64,000 nucleotides of DNA from Luteibaculum sp964627445 (GCA_964627445.1 CAZVJF010000010.1:1-64000); one strand, 5' to 3'. Positions 42,062-51,402 are shown, counted from the first letter of the stretch. Numbers and translations: made by a program. The notes: generated by a model from the sequence alone, not told the origin.

Positions 42062-43366
42062 TTAAATACGTACAATATCTGCGCCAATTCTGCGCAGGCG
42101 GTTTTCTATATCCTGGTAGCCTCTATCGATTTGCTCAATGTTGTGAATTACACTTTTTCCATCGGCACTCAATGCGGCAATAAGCAGCGAAACGCCAGCA
42201 CGAATATCGGGAGAAGTCATTTCAATGCCTCGTAAATTTTGTGAACGGTTGAGGCCAATTACCGTAGCTCTGTGGGGATCGCAAAGTATGATCTGTGCTC
42301 CCATGTCTATGAGTTTATCGGTAAAGAAAAGGCGACTCTCAAACATTTTTTGGTGGATCAACACCGAGCCTTTGGCCTGGGTAGCTACTACCAAAACAAT
42401 AGAAAGTAGGTCTGGGGTAAAACCAGGCCAGGGCGCATCGCTAATGTTTAGGATAGAGCCATCAATAAAAGTGTCGATCTCATAGCCTTCTTGCTCCGGA
42501 ATAAATAGGTCATCGCCACGGAGTTCCATCTGTATCCCCAGGCGTCTAAAAACTTCGGGAATTTGACCCAATTCGCTGTAGCAAACGTCTTTAATGGTTA
42601 GCTCAGACTGCGTCATGGCGGCCAATCCAATAAAGGAGCCAATTTCTATCATATCAGGGAGGATGCGGTGCTGGGTTCCACCCAAATATTCTACCCCATC
42701 TATGTGTAGCATATTGCTACCAATACCCTCTATTTTGGCGCCCATGGCTACCAGCATTTTACACAGCTGTTGCAAATAGGGCTCGCAGGCTGCATTGTAA
42801 ATGGTAGTTCTGCCTTTGGCCATAACGGCAGCCATTACTATGTTGGCGGTTCCGGTTACCGAGGCCTCATCCAGCAACATAAAAGTGCCTTTGAGGTTGC
42901 TGGCCTCTACCATATAAAAGTTTTCCTCGGCATTGTAGTTAAACTGGGCGCCCAGCTTTTTAAAGCCCTCAAAGTGGGTATCCAGCCTGCGTCTGCCAAT
43001 TTTGTCGCCACCGGGTTTGGGTATGTACCCTTTTCCAAAGCGTGCTAGTAGGGGCCCCACAATCATGATGGAACCACGAAGGCCACGTCCTTTTTTCTTA
43101 AACGCCTCAGAGTTGAGGTATTCGATGTCTACTTCTTTGGCGCAAAAGCGGTAGGTGTTTTTGTCTATGCGCTCGATGTCTACCCCTAAATCTTCCAGCA
43201 AGGAAATGAGCTTGCGCACATCGATGATGTCTGGTATGTTAGAAATGGTAACTTCTTCGGGGGTTAGCAGTACAGCACAAAGCACCTGTAAGGCTTCGTT
43301 TTTGGCTCCTTGAGGGATTACTTCACCTTTGAGCCTTTTTCCACCCGTAATTTCGAATGAACCCAT
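42062..43366 (-). CDS. murA: UDP-N-acetylglucosamine 1-carboxyvinyltransferase, Asp at the usual Cys site
   Basis: Encodes 434 residues of the EPSP-synthase-like fold; MurA joins enolpyruvate to UDP-GlcNAc in the first committed step of peptidoglycan synthesis. The loop that in E. coli reads PGGCxIGxRPxDLH reads PGGDKIGRRRLDTH here, so the position of catalytic Cys115 is Asp121 (codon 43004-43006, GAC). Other family marks are present: QGAKNEALQVL at the start, DEASVTGTANIVMAAV, and DIRAGVSLLIAAL. Cys-to-Asp is a known natural variant in other phyla that keeps activity but removes the fosfomycin target. Operon with uvrD and DUF4290. Confidence 0.95.
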   Translation of the reverse strand: MGSFEITGGKRLKGEVIPQGAKNEALQVLCAVLLTPEEVTISNIPDIIDVRKLISLLEDLGVDIERIDKNTYRFCAKEVDIEYLNSEAFKKKGRGLRGSIMIVGPLLARFGKGYIPKPGGDKIGRRRLDTHFEGFKKLGAQFNYNAEENFYMVEASNLKGTFMLLDEASVTGTANIVMAAVMAKGRTTIYNAACEPYLQQLCKMLVAMGAKIEGIGSNMLHIDGVEYLGGTQHRILPDMIEIGSFIGLAAMTQSELTIKDVCYSELGQIPEVFRRLGIQMELRGDDLFIPEQEGYEIDTFIDGSILNISDAPWPGFTPDLLSIVLVVATQAKGSVLIHQKMFESRLFFTDKLIDMGAQIILCDPHRATVIGLNRSQNLRGIEMTSPDIRAGVSLLIAALSADGKSVIHNIEQIDRGYQDIENRLRRIGADIVRI

Positions 43367-43372
43367 GGAATG

Positions 43373-44017
43373 TTAGTGACGTTTTTTACCACGTTTTCCT
43401 CCGTGGTTGCGTTTGCGTTTGTTATTGTTGTTGTTCCGGCTGGATTGGTTGCTAAGATCGGAAGCAGGCGCAATAAGCGTTGGGTCTTTCAGGCTCAGTT
43501 TGCCATCCGATAACTCGTGTAAGTGCTTTAAAATGGTTTCATCGCTTACGGTGTCGCGGTTCCAGTTGAGGTAACAGCGTTTCATAAGGTTTACTGTAAC
43601 CAGTATTAAGGCCTGGCGCTCTTCACCAGGCTCCATGTTGCCTGCGGCTTTTATTAAATCTTGCACCGTTTTGCCGTAGTGGCCGTACTTAATGTCTCCT
43701 TTGGGGTAGGGTACATTCTCCGGGCGCTCTGTAAATTGCTCGGGCTTAGGTGTGGGGTAGGGGCTGTCTACATCAAGCTCAAAACTAGACATGATGTGCA
43801 GGTGATCCCACAGCTTGTGCTTGTAGTCTTCCACATCGCGGAGGTGTGGAAAAAGCTGTCCCATTACATTAATAATGGCGTGTGCTACTTTGTTGCGCTC
43901 ATCCCGGTCGGGAATTTCTGCGCAGTATTTCACCATCTTTTGAATGTGTCTGCCGTACTCGGGTATAATCAAATGATCGCGGGTGCTATTGTATTCTAAT
44001 GTCTCTGTATGCTCCAT
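43373..44017 (-). CDS. DUF4290 protein
   Basis: Encodes 214 residues with the DUF4290 pattern: LEYNSTRDHLIIPEYGRHIQ at the start, IINVMGQLFPHLRDVEDYKHKLWDHLHIMS in the centre, and YLNWNRDTV later. The protein appears soluble and helical. The C-terminal 25 residues are Asn/Lys/Arg-rich and low in complexity (SSRNNNNNKRKRNHGGKRGK), suggesting nucleic-acid contact. Seen in this operon between uvrD (3 bp upstream) and murA (6 bp downstream), a position I recall as typical in Bacteroidota. Function unknown. Confidence 0.9.
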   Translation of the reverse strand: MEHTETLEYNSTRDHLIIPEYGRHIQKMVKYCAEIPDRDERNKVAHAIINVMGQLFPHLRDVEDYKHKLWDHLHIMSSFELDVDSPYPTPKPEQFTERPENVPYPKGDIKYGHYGKTVQDLIKAAGNMEPGEERQALILVTVNLMKRCYLNWNRDTVSDETILKHLHELSDGKLSLKDPTLIAPASDLSNQSSRNNNNNKRKRNHGGKRGKKRH

Positions 44018-44020
44018 GTG

Positions 44021-46288
44021 TTAACCTATAACCTTCAGTTTTGCAAATCTGAGTAATAATTGTTTTTGTCCAGCCGCAGGAAAATAAACCGTAGCTTTAA
44101 AATTGGGCTCTACGCCATCGATGGCTACTACCTTTCCTTTTCCAAACTTTTCGTGTTCTACCTGTACGCCAATGGTAATGTTACCGGTATCGGGTGTACC
44201 ACCACTGGGTTGTTGACGCTGTGCAACAGGTCTTAGGTTTTTAGGTTTGGGCGGTTGTATTTTTTTGGTGAATAAAGCGCCACCGTTTGAAGTTTCTTTT
44301 ACGTTGGTGTTAGGCAAATTTACGGGCCAATCTACGTAACTATCTTCCAACTCTTCCAAAAAACGACTGGGTTCGGAGAAAATTAAGTTCCCCCAGCGAA
44401 ATCTGCTGGTGGCATAAGAGAGAGTTGCTTTGTTTTTGGCACGTGTAAGTGCTACGTAAAACAGCCTGCGCTCTTCTTCTAGCTCGGTTCGGGAATTTAC
44501 CGACATCTGCGATGGAAATAAGTTTTCTTCCAGGCCTACGATAAACACATACGGAAACTCCAAACCTTTGGCCGCGTGTATGGTCATTAGCGACACTTGG
44601 TCTTGCTGATCATCGTCTTGGTCGGCATCGGTAAGTAAGGCTACGTCTACCAAAAAGTCCTCCAAGCGCGGTGTTGTTTCTGGGTCTTCTTCTATTTGCT
44701 TTTCGCTAAACTCCTTAATACCGTTGAGCAACTCCTGGACGTTTTCGTAGCGAGCTACGCCTTCAGGAGTTTTGTCGTTGTACAGCTCCTTGAGCAAGCC
44801 CGATGCCTTGGCAATTTTTTCGGCCATGGCGTAGGCTTCTTCTTTATTGAGTTCGGAGCGAAGACTCTTTATCGTGGTGGTGAAATTATCGAGCTTGGTG
44901 CGGGTGCCGGCATTAAAGTTGCAACCAAAGTTGTTGGGGTTATTGGCTACTTCCCACAATGAGATATTGCCGTTGTTGGCGGCTAGGGTTAGTTTTTCTT
45001 GGGTAGTTTTTCCAATGCCGCGTGCGGGGTAATTTACTATGCGTTTGAATGCTTCCTCGTCATTGGGGTTGGAAACCAGCCTAAAGTAGCCCAGAAGATC
45101 TTTGATCTCTTTACGTTGGTAAAACGACAGTCCGCCAAATATTTTGTAAGGAATGTTGAGCTTGCGCAAAGCCTCCTCTAAGGAACGCGATTGTGCGTTG
45201 GTGCGATACAGAATGGCGAAGTCGTTAAAAGCGGCTTTTTCTTGATGCTGAATCTCGAAAATGCTTTGAGCAACGTACATTCCTTCCTCATTGTCCGAGT
45301 TGGATTTGTGCACTTTTATCCGGTCTCCTTTGCCGTTTTCAGTCCAAACCTCCTTTTTTATTTGGTCTTTATTGTTGGCAATAACACTGTTGGCCGCGTT
45401 GACTATGGTTTGGGTAGAGCGATAGTTTTGCTCTAGCTTTATTAAGTTGTAATCGGGGTAGTCTTTTCTAAAGTTGAGGATGTTTTGAATATTGGCACCA
45501 CGGAAAGCGTAAATACTTTGTGCATCATCGCCCACCACACAGAGATTTTGGAAGCGAGCGGCTAGTTTCTTTACAATAAGATACTGGGCATGGTTGGTAT
45601 CTTGGTACTCATCGACCAATATGTAGCGAAAACGGTCTTGGTATTTTAGTAAAACATCGGGGAAATCGCGAAGGAGGATGTTGGTGCGAAACAGCAGGTC
45701 ATCAAAATCCATGGCTCCTGCTTTAAAGCAACGGGTCCAGTATTCGCGGTAAATTTCTCCCAACTTTGGGCGTCCGGCAGCGCGGTCATCGGCCTGGATA
45801 TCTACATCATCGATATAGGCCTGTGGGCTAATAAGGTTGTTTTTCGCACCACTTATCCTACCCAGCACTATGTTGGTTTTATAGATTTTGTCATCCAACT
45901 GCATCTCCTTGATGATAGAGTTGAGGAGGCTTTTGGTGTCTGCGGTATCGTAAATGGTAAAGTTGCTGGGGTAATTTATTTTGGCAGCCTCAAAGCGCAA
46001 TATCTTAGCAAATACCGAGTGAAAGGTCCCCATCCATACGTTTTTGGCCTCGCTGGGATTTACTATAGTAGCAATCCGCTCTTTCATTTCTTTGGCCGCC
46101 TTGTTGGTAAAGGTGAGCGCCAAAATATTAAAGGGGTCTACACCTTGCTGAATAAGGTACGCTATCTTGTAAGTAAGTACTCTGGTTTTTCCCGATCCTG
46201 CTCCGGCTATTACCATAACCGGGCCCTCGGTTTGCTCTACTGCCTTCCTCTGTGCTGGGTTTAACCCGCTCAAAACATCTGCTATCAT
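44021..46288 (-). CDS. uvrD: UvrD/PcrA-type ATP-dependent DNA helicase
   Basis: Encodes 755 residues from ATG 46288 (MIADVLSGLNPAQRKAV); a GTG two codons upstream is less likely. SF1A motifs are in order: Q-motif NPAQRKAV, motif I AGAGSGKTRVL, Ia LTFTNKAAKEM, II VDEYQDTN, III VVGDDAQSIYAFRGA, IV LEQNYRST, V MTIHAAKGLEFPYVF, VI RRLFYVALTRAK. The C-terminal tail has the Tudor-like PcrA/UvrD end (GVQVEHEKFGKGKVVAIDG). It acts in nucleotide-excision and mismatch repair. First gene of the four-gene minus-strand operon. Confidence 0.95.
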   Translation of the reverse strand: MIADVLSGLNPAQRKAVEQTEGPVMVIAGAGSGKTRVLTYKIAYLIQQGVDPFNILALTFTNKAAKEMKERIATIVNPSEAKNVWMGTFHSVFAKILRFEAAKINYPSNFTIYDTADTKSLLNSIIKEMQLDDKIYKTNIVLGRISGAKNNLISPQAYIDDVDIQADDRAAGRPKLGEIYREYWTRCFKAGAMDFDDLLFRTNILLRDFPDVLLKYQDRFRYILVDEYQDTNHAQYLIVKKLAARFQNLCVVGDDAQSIYAFRGANIQNILNFRKDYPDYNLIKLEQNYRSTQTIVNAANSVIANNKDQIKKEVWTENGKGDRIKVHKSNSDNEEGMYVAQSIFEIQHQEKAAFNDFAILYRTNAQSRSLEEALRKLNIPYKIFGGLSFYQRKEIKDLLGYFRLVSNPNDEEAFKRIVNYPARGIGKTTQEKLTLAANNGNISLWEVANNPNNFGCNFNAGTRTKLDNFTTTIKSLRSELNKEEAYAMAEKIAKASGLLKELYNDKTPEGVARYENVQELLNGIKEFSEKQIEEDPETTPRLEDFLVDVALLTDADQDDDQQDQVSLMTIHAAKGLEFPYVFIVGLEENLFPSQMSVNSRTELEEERRLFYVALTRAKNKATLSYATSRFRWGNLIFSEPSRFLEELEDSYVDWPVNLPNTNVKETSNGGALFTKKIQPPKPKNLRPVAQRQQPSGGTPDTGNITIGVQVEHEKFGKGKVVAIDGVEPNFKATVYFPAAGQKQLLLRFAKLKVIG

Positions 46289-46304
46289 TGCCACAATTTC
46301 ACCT

Positions 46305-46312
46305 CAAAAGTA
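46305..46312 (-). promoter_or_regulatory. Candidate -7 box of uvrD operon (TACTTTTG on minus strand)
   Basis: Exact TAnnTTTG on the minus strand, 16 bases upstream of the ATG. A TTG (46335-46337 on the minus strand) stands 22 bases upstream, slightly wide for a -33 box. Confidence 0.5.
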
Positions 46313-46407
46313 AGGCTTTACCAATACCAGAAAACAAGGTATTGCAAGGTAATTCACATCTAAACGGTTGAAAAAAAGAGAGATACAGCGAAAAAATAAT
46401 TTGGTCT

Positions 46408-46438
46408 GTTGTAAAGTAAAAATAAACCACTACATTTG
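46408..46438 (+). promoter_or_regulatory. Promoter of the ribosomal superoperon (-33 GTTG, -7 TACATTTG)
   Basis: TACATTTG (46431-46438) matches TAnnTTTG, and GTTG (46408-46411) stands 19 bases upstream, matching the Bacteroidota TTTG-N19-21-TAnnTTTG promoter at three of four -33 positions. Transcription should start about 46444, giving a leader of some 45 bases before rpsL. Confidence 0.7.
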
Positions 46439-46489
46439 CACCCCTATTTTTTCGGAGATAGGAATGTAAAGATACGAAAGAAGCTTGAT

Positions 46490-46870
46490 ATGCCTACTAT
46501 TCAGCAATTAGTAAGAAAAGGTAGAACGGACAAGATTAAAATGAGCAAGTCAGCAGCACTTGACTCATGTCCGCAGAGGAGAGGGGTATGTACCCGTGTG
46601 TATACTACAACACCAAAGAAACCAAACTCGGCCATGCGTAAGGTGGCTCGTGTTCGCTTAACCAACGGTAAGGAGGTTAACGCCTACATCGGTGGTGAGG
46701 GGCACAACCTACAGGAACACTCAATAGTATTGGTACGCGGAGGAAGGGTGAAAGACCTTCCTGGGGTACGTTATCACATTGTGCGCGGTGCTTTAGATAC
46801 TGCTGGTGTGGAAGGACGTACACAGCGTAGATCGAAATATGGCGCGAAGCGTCCTAAGGATAAAAAGTAA
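46490..46870 (+). CDS. rpsL: 30S ribosomal protein S12
   Basis: Encodes 126 residues from ATG 46490 (MPTIQQLVRKGR); the frame is open 54 bases further up but that is leader. The decoding-centre loop TTTPKKPNSAMRKVARVRLT and the second loop IGGEGHNLQEHSIVLVRGGR keep the lysines whose change gives streptomycin resistance, so the protein looks wild type. First gene of the superoperon, 21 bp before rpsG. Confidence 0.97.
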   Translation: MPTIQQLVRKGRTDKIKMSKSAALDSCPQRRGVCTRVYTTTPKKPNSAMRKVARVRLTNGKEVNAYIGGEGHNLQEHSIVLVRGGRVKDLPGVRYHIVRGALDTAGVEGRTQRRSKYGAKRPKDKK

Positions 46871-46891
46871 TTACAGCAGAGCTTACAGATC

Positions 46892-47359
46892 ATGAGAAGG
46901 AAAAAGGCAAAAAGAGTAGAGACGCTACCCGATCCTAAGTTTAATGAGGTAATGGTGACGAAGTTCGTTAACAACTTAATGTTGGACGGAAAGAAGAGTA
47001 CAGCCTTTAAAATCTTTTACGATGCCATAGATATCGTGGCCGAGAAGACCAAGGAGGATGGATTGGAAACGTGGAAGAAAGCATTGGAAAACGTAACACC
47101 CGCTGTAGAAGTTAAGAGTAGACGTGTAGGTGGTTCTACTTTTCAAATTCCTATGCCCATCCGCGAAGATCGTAAGCTTTCTATGGGAATGAAGTGGATG
47201 ATTTCATTTTCTCGCAAGCGCAACGAAAAAGCGATGAGCCAAAAATTAGCCTCTGAGATCATTGCCGGATCCAAAGGTGAAGGTGGAGCTTTCAAGAAGA
47301 AAGAAGAAACTCACCGTATGGCAGAAGCAAACCGTGCATTCTCTCACTTTAGATTCTAA
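46892..47359 (+). CDS. rpsG: 30S ribosomal protein S7
   Basis: Encodes 155 residues, normal length. It nucleates assembly of the 30S head and contacts the E and P sites. MRRKKAKRVETLPDPKFN at the start and VGGSTFQIPMPIREDRK in the beta-hairpin region are typical. It lies between rpsL and fusA, as in the classical str operon. Confidence 0.96.
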   Translation: MRRKKAKRVETLPDPKFNEVMVTKFVNNLMLDGKKSTAFKIFYDAIDIVAEKTKEDGLETWKKALENVTPAVEVKSRRVGGSTFQIPMPIREDRKLSMGMKWMISFSRKRNEKAMSQKLASEIIAGSKGEGGAFKKKEETHRMAEANRAFSHFRF

Positions 47360-47382
47360 AATAGGCTTAGTTAATATTACCC

Positions 47383-49488
47383 ATGGCAAAAAGAGACTTA
47401 AAATTCACACGTAACATTGGTATCGCTGCGCATATCGATGCTGGAAAAACCACTACTACCGAGCGTATTCTGTACTACGGTGGGGTGAGCCACAAAATTG
47501 GTGAGGTGCACGATGGTGCAGCTACCATGGACTGGATGGAGCAAGAGCAAGAGCGTGGTATTACCATTACCTCTGCAGCTACCACACTAAACTGGAGATA
47601 CAGAGACCAGGACTATCACGTAAACATTATTGATACCCCAGGTCACGTGGATTTTACCGTTGAGGTAAACCGTTCGTTGCGTGTATTGGATGGTCTAGTT
47701 TTCTTGTTTTCTGCAGTAGACGGGGTGGAACCACAGTCTGAAACCAACTGGAGATTAGCAGATAACTATAACGTACCTAGAATTGGTTTCGTAAACAAAA
47801 TGGACCGTCAAGGTGCCGACTTCCTGAACGTGTGTAAGCAGGTTAAGGAAATGTTGGGAAGCCATGCATTGCCATTACAATTGAATATTGGCTCTGAAGC
47901 CGACTTTAAAGGAGTAGTTGACCTAATCAACTTCCGTGGTATTACATGGAACGAGGAAGACATGGGGATGACCTTCCAGGAAATCGAAATCCCTGGTGAA
48001 ATTCTTGACGAAGCGAAACAGTTGAGAGAGCAGCTTTTAGAAGCGGTTGCAGAATTCGATGAGACTCTCATGGAGAAGTATTTCGAGGATTCTGAATCGT
48101 TAACCGAAAGAGAAATTCTTGATGCACTTCGCGAGGCTACTATCTCAGGTAAGGTAGTTCCTATGATGTGCGGTTCTGCATTTAAGAACAAAGGAGTTCA
48201 GGCGATGCTAGATATGGTAATGGAGATCCTTCCATCACCTATCGATGTAGACGCGATTACCGGAACCAACCCAAACACGGAAGAAGAAGAGAAAAGAAAG
48301 CCAAACTTTGATGAGCCATTCGCAGGATTGGCCTTTAAGATTGCTACTGACCCATTCGTTGGTCGTCTTTGCTTTACCAGAGCATACTCTGGGGTGCTAG
48401 AGTCGGGTTCTTATGTTCTAAATTCAAGAACAGGTAAAAAAGAGCGTATTTCTAGAATATTCCAAATGCACGCAAACAAGCAAAACCAGATTGACTCCTT
48501 AGGTGCTGGTGATATTGGTGCATTAGTTGGATTTAAAGATATTAAAACAGGAGACACGCTTTGTGCGGAGAAATCTCCTATCGTACTGGAGTCTATGGAC
48601 TTCCCAGATCCAGTAATTGGATTGGCTATCGAGCCTAAGACCCAGGCTGATGTAGATAAGCTGGGTGTTGCCCTTGCGAAGCTTGCTGAGGAAGATCCAA
48701 CTTTCCAGGTGCATACCGATGAGGAAACTGGCCAAACCGTAGTTAGCGGTATGGGTGAGCTTCACTTGGATATTATTTGCGACCGTCTTAAGCGTGAGTT
48801 TAAGGTAGAAGTAAATCAAGGTGCACCTCAAGTATCCTACAAAGAAGCGATTACAGGAGCTTGCGATCACCGCGAAGTGTACAAAAAGCAAACGGGTGGT
48901 CGTGGTAAGTTTGCGGATATCGCAGTTACTATTGAGCCAGGTGACGAGGAAAATCCAGGATTGCAGTTTGTAAATGAAATTAAGGGTGGTAACGTACCTA
49001 AAGAATTCATTCCTTCTGTAGAGAAAGGGTTTAAAGAAGCGATGAAAAATGGTGTGTTGGCAGGATACCCTGTAGACAACCTTAAAGTAACATTGAAAGA
49101 CGGTTCTTTCCACCCTGTGGATTCAGATCAGTTATCTTTTGAGGTTGCTGCAAAAATGGCGTACCGCGCTGCGCTTCCTAAGTCTAACCCAGTATTGTTA
49201 GAGCCTATTATGAAACTGGAGGTATTAACTCCAGAGGAAAACATGGGTGATATTGTAGGTGACTTGAACAGAAGACGTGGTGTAATGGAAGGAATGGGAG
49301 ACCGTTCTGGATCTAAGGTAATTAAAGCCAAAGTGCCATTATCAGAGATGTTCGGTTACGTAACAGCGTTGCGTACTATCTCTTCGGGTAGAGCAACTTC
49401 TACCATGGAGTTCTCTCACTTTGCAGAAGCTCCTGGAAACGTTGCCGAAGAGGTTATAGCAAAGTCTAAAGGTCAGGTTAACGCATAA
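47383..49488 (+). CDS. fusA: Elongation factor G
   Basis: Encodes 701 residues, a complete EF-G with five domains. GTPase motifs are IGIAAHIDAGKTTTTERIL (G1), RGITITSAATT (G2), IDTPGHVDFT (G3) and VNKMDRQGADF (G4). Domain IV has the TGGRGKFADI and GNVPKEFIPSVEKGF motifs. EF-G moves tRNA and mRNA through the ribosome by GTP hydrolysis. Downstream it is followed directly by rpsJ, with no tuf gene between, unlike E. coli. Confidence 0.97.
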   Translation: MAKRDLKFTRNIGIAAHIDAGKTTTTERILYYGGVSHKIGEVHDGAATMDWMEQEQERGITITSAATTLNWRYRDQDYHVNIIDTPGHVDFTVEVNRSLRVLDGLVFLFSAVDGVEPQSETNWRLADNYNVPRIGFVNKMDRQGADFLNVCKQVKEMLGSHALPLQLNIGSEADFKGVVDLINFRGITWNEEDMGMTFQEIEIPGEILDEAKQLREQLLEAVAEFDETLMEKYFEDSESLTEREILDALREATISGKVVPMMCGSAFKNKGVQAMLDMVMEILPSPIDVDAITGTNPNTEEEEKRKPNFDEPFAGLAFKIATDPFVGRLCFTRAYSGVLESGSYVLNSRTGKKERISRIFQMHANKQNQIDSLGAGDIGALVGFKDIKTGDTLCAEKSPIVLESMDFPDPVIGLAIEPKTQADVDKLGVALAKLAEEDPTFQVHTDEETGQTVVSGMGELHLDIICDRLKREFKVEVNQGAPQVSYKEAITGACDHREVYKKQTGGRGKFADIAVTIEPGDEENPGLQFVNEIKGGNVPKEFIPSVEKGFKEAMKNGVLAGYPVDNLKVTLKDGSFHPVDSDQLSFEVAAKMAYRAALPKSNPVLLEPIMKLEVLTPEENMGDIVGDLNRRRGVMEGMGDRSGSKVIKAKVPLSEMFGYVTALRTISSGRATSTMEFSHFAEAPGNVAEEVIAKSKGQVNA

Positions 49489-49501
49489 GGTGTAGCGAGA
49501 T

Positions 49502-49807
49502 ATGAGTCAGAAGATTAGAATAAAACTTAAGAGTTACGATCACAACTTAGTAGACAAATCTGCTGAGAAGATTGTAAAAACAGTAAAGACGACAGGTGCA
49601 GTAGTAAGCGGACCTATTCCACTTCCAACGCACAAGAGTATTTACACCGTGTTGCGTTCTCCACACGTAAATAAAAAAGCAAGAGAACAATTCGAGTTAA
49701 ACTCTCACAAGCGACTGTTAGATATTTATTCTTCGTCCTCTAAAACTGTAGATGCGTTGATGCGTCTAGAGCTTCCTTCTGGAGTAGAGGTAGAGATTAA
49801 AGTATAA
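49502..49807 (+). CDS. rpsJ: 30S ribosomal protein S10
   Basis: Encodes 101 residues. KIRIKLKSYDHNLVDKSAEK at the start and PLPTHKSIYTVLRSPHVNKK with the loop tip are standard. S10 lies in the 30S head and, as NusE, also helps transcription antitermination. Opens the S10 block, 13 bp after fusA, with AAGGTG 9 bases before the ATG. Confidence 0.96.
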   Translation: MSQKIRIKLKSYDHNLVDKSAEKIVKTVKTTGAVVSGPIPLPTHKSIYTVLRSPHVNKKAREQFELNSHKRLLDIYSSSSKTVDALMRLELPSGVEVEIKV

Positions 49808-49831
49808 CGAACCGCTTTAAATTAAATAGAA

Positions 49832-50449
49832 ATGCCAGGGTTATTAGGTAAGAAGATTGGAATGACTAGCGTATACAGTGCCGATGGTAAAAACCTTCCA
49901 TGCACGTTGGTAGAGGCTGGTCCTTGTGTAGTAACACAAGTGAAGACCGTTGAAAAAGACGGTTATGAGGCGTTGCAACTAGGTTTTGGCGATCGCAAGG
50001 AGAAGCATACAACTGCGGCTCTAAACGGTCACTTTAAAAAATCGGGTGTTTCTCCAAAATCTAAACTCGCAGAGTTTAGAGACTTCGAAGAAGAAAAAAG
50101 TACCGGAGACATTTTAGATGTTACACTTTTTGAAGAAGGTGACTATGTAGATGTATCCAGTACCAGTAAAGGAAAAGGTTTTCAAGGGGTTGTAAAACGC
50201 CATGGATTTGCCGGTGTAGGTGGTCAAACACACGGTCAGCACAACCGTCTAAGAGCACCGGGTGCTATTGGAGCATGTGCTACACCATCGCGTGTATTCA
50301 AAGGAATGCGCATGGCAGGCCAAACAGGTAACAAACGCGTTACCGTAGAAAACCTAGAAGTAATCAAAGTGATAAAAGAGAAAAACCTTTTGGTGATTAA
50401 AGGATCTGTTCCTGGACCTAAAGGTGCAACCCTTATCATCAATAAGTAA
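49832..50449 (+). CDS. rplC: 50S ribosomal protein L3
   Basis: Encodes 205 residues. The start MPGLLGKKIGMTSVY and the central extension GVVKRHGFAGVGGQTHGQHN, which reaches toward the peptidyl-transferase centre, are intact. It is one of the first proteins in 50S assembly. Confidence 0.96.
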   Translation: MPGLLGKKIGMTSVYSADGKNLPCTLVEAGPCVVTQVKTVEKDGYEALQLGFGDRKEKHTTAALNGHFKKSGVSPKSKLAEFRDFEEEKSTGDILDVTLFEEGDYVDVSSTSKGKGFQGVVKRHGFAGVGGQTHGQHNRLRAPGAIGACATPSRVFKGMRMAGQTGNKRVTVENLEVIKVIKEKNLLVIKGSVPGPKGATLIINK

Positions 50450-50452
50450 GCT

Positions 50453-51082
50453 ATGGATCTTTCGGTATACAACATTAAAGGAGAAGATACGGGTAAGAAG
50501 GTAAGTTTATCCGAAGGGGTTTTTGCTATAGAACCAAACGATCACGCGATATACTTAGACGTAAAGAGCATCTTGGCGAATGCAAGGCAAGGAACGCACA
50601 AAGCAAAGCAGCGTGCAGAAATTAGCCGTACCACCAAGAAGTTAAAGCGTCAAAAAGGTACCGGTGGAGCACGTGCAGGTAGTATGCGTTCACCCATATT
50701 TATTGGTGGGGGTCGTGTTTTTGGACCTACGCCAAGAGATTATGGTGTTAAGGTCAACAAGAAGACCAAAGTAAAAGCACGCTACTCAGCATTGAGTCAC
50801 AAAGCAAAAGATGGTGCAATAAAGGTGTTGGAAGACTTCAGTTTCGATACGCCAAAGACCAAAAGTTTTGTAGACGTACTGGGCAATCTAGAGCTTTCGG
50901 ATAAAAAAACACTATTTGTTTTATCAGATTACAATAAAGCACTATATTTGTCCTCCCGAAATTTGAGGGGTGTTAGAGTTGTAACTCACTCGGAATTAAA
51001 CACTTACGATATTCTAAACGCCAACTGTTTGGTTTTATTGGAGAGTAGTGTTGCGAGAATTAACGAATGGGATAAAAATTAA
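50453..51082 (+). CDS. rplD: 50S ribosomal protein L4
   Basis: Encodes 209 residues. The extended loop that lines the exit tunnel is visible as KLKRQKGTGGARAGSMRSPI, and the C-terminal globular part follows. It lies 3 bp after rplC. In E. coli L4 represses its own operon; nothing in the leader here lets me say the same. Confidence 0.96.
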   Translation: MDLSVYNIKGEDTGKKVSLSEGVFAIEPNDHAIYLDVKSILANARQGTHKAKQRAEISRTTKKLKRQKGTGGARAGSMRSPIFIGGGRVFGPTPRDYGVKVNKKTKVKARYSALSHKAKDGAIKVLEDFSFDTPKTKSFVDVLGNLELSDKKTLFVLSDYNKALYLSSRNLRGVRVVTHSELNTYDILNANCLVLLESSVARINEWDKN

Positions 51083-51087
51083 AAGTA

Positions 51088-51381
51088 ATGGCGCAGATTA
51101 TTATTAAGCCACTTCTTACAGAAAAGTCCTCTGAGTTATCAGAGAAGCGTAACGCGTTTACGTTTCTAGTGGATCGCAAATCCAATAAGATCGAGATTAA
51201 GAAGGCGGTAGAGCAGGCATACGGTGTGGTAGTAAACAAAGTGAATACTACCAACGTGATGGGGAAAAAGAAAGTGAGAATGACCCGTAGTTCATATTCT
51301 GTTGGGAGAACAAATCACTACAAGAAGGCAGTAGTTTATGTTGCTGCTGGAGATACTATTGATTTGTACGCCAATATATAA
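51088..51381 (+). CDS. rplW: 50S ribosomal protein L23
   Basis: Encodes 97 residues. ILLTEKS-like start (IIKPLLTEKSSELSEKRNAF), VDRKSNKIEIKKAVEQAYGV and the tunnel-side loop KKKVRMTRSSYSVGRTNHYK are typical. It sits at the tunnel exit and docks SRP and trigger factor. Confidence 0.96.
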   Translation: MAQIIIKPLLTEKSSELSEKRNAFTFLVDRKSNKIEIKKAVEQAYGVVVNKVNTTNVMGKKKVRMTRSSYSVGRTNHYKKAVVYVAAGDTIDLYANI

Positions 51382-51402
51382 GCGGGAAAAGAGTAGATAG
51401 AG

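Noticed and set aside
48523..49113. Minus-strand frame of about 196 codons inside fusA
   Set aside because: fusA codon use is strongly biased and leaves long open frames on the other strand; the translated sequence has no recognisable domain.
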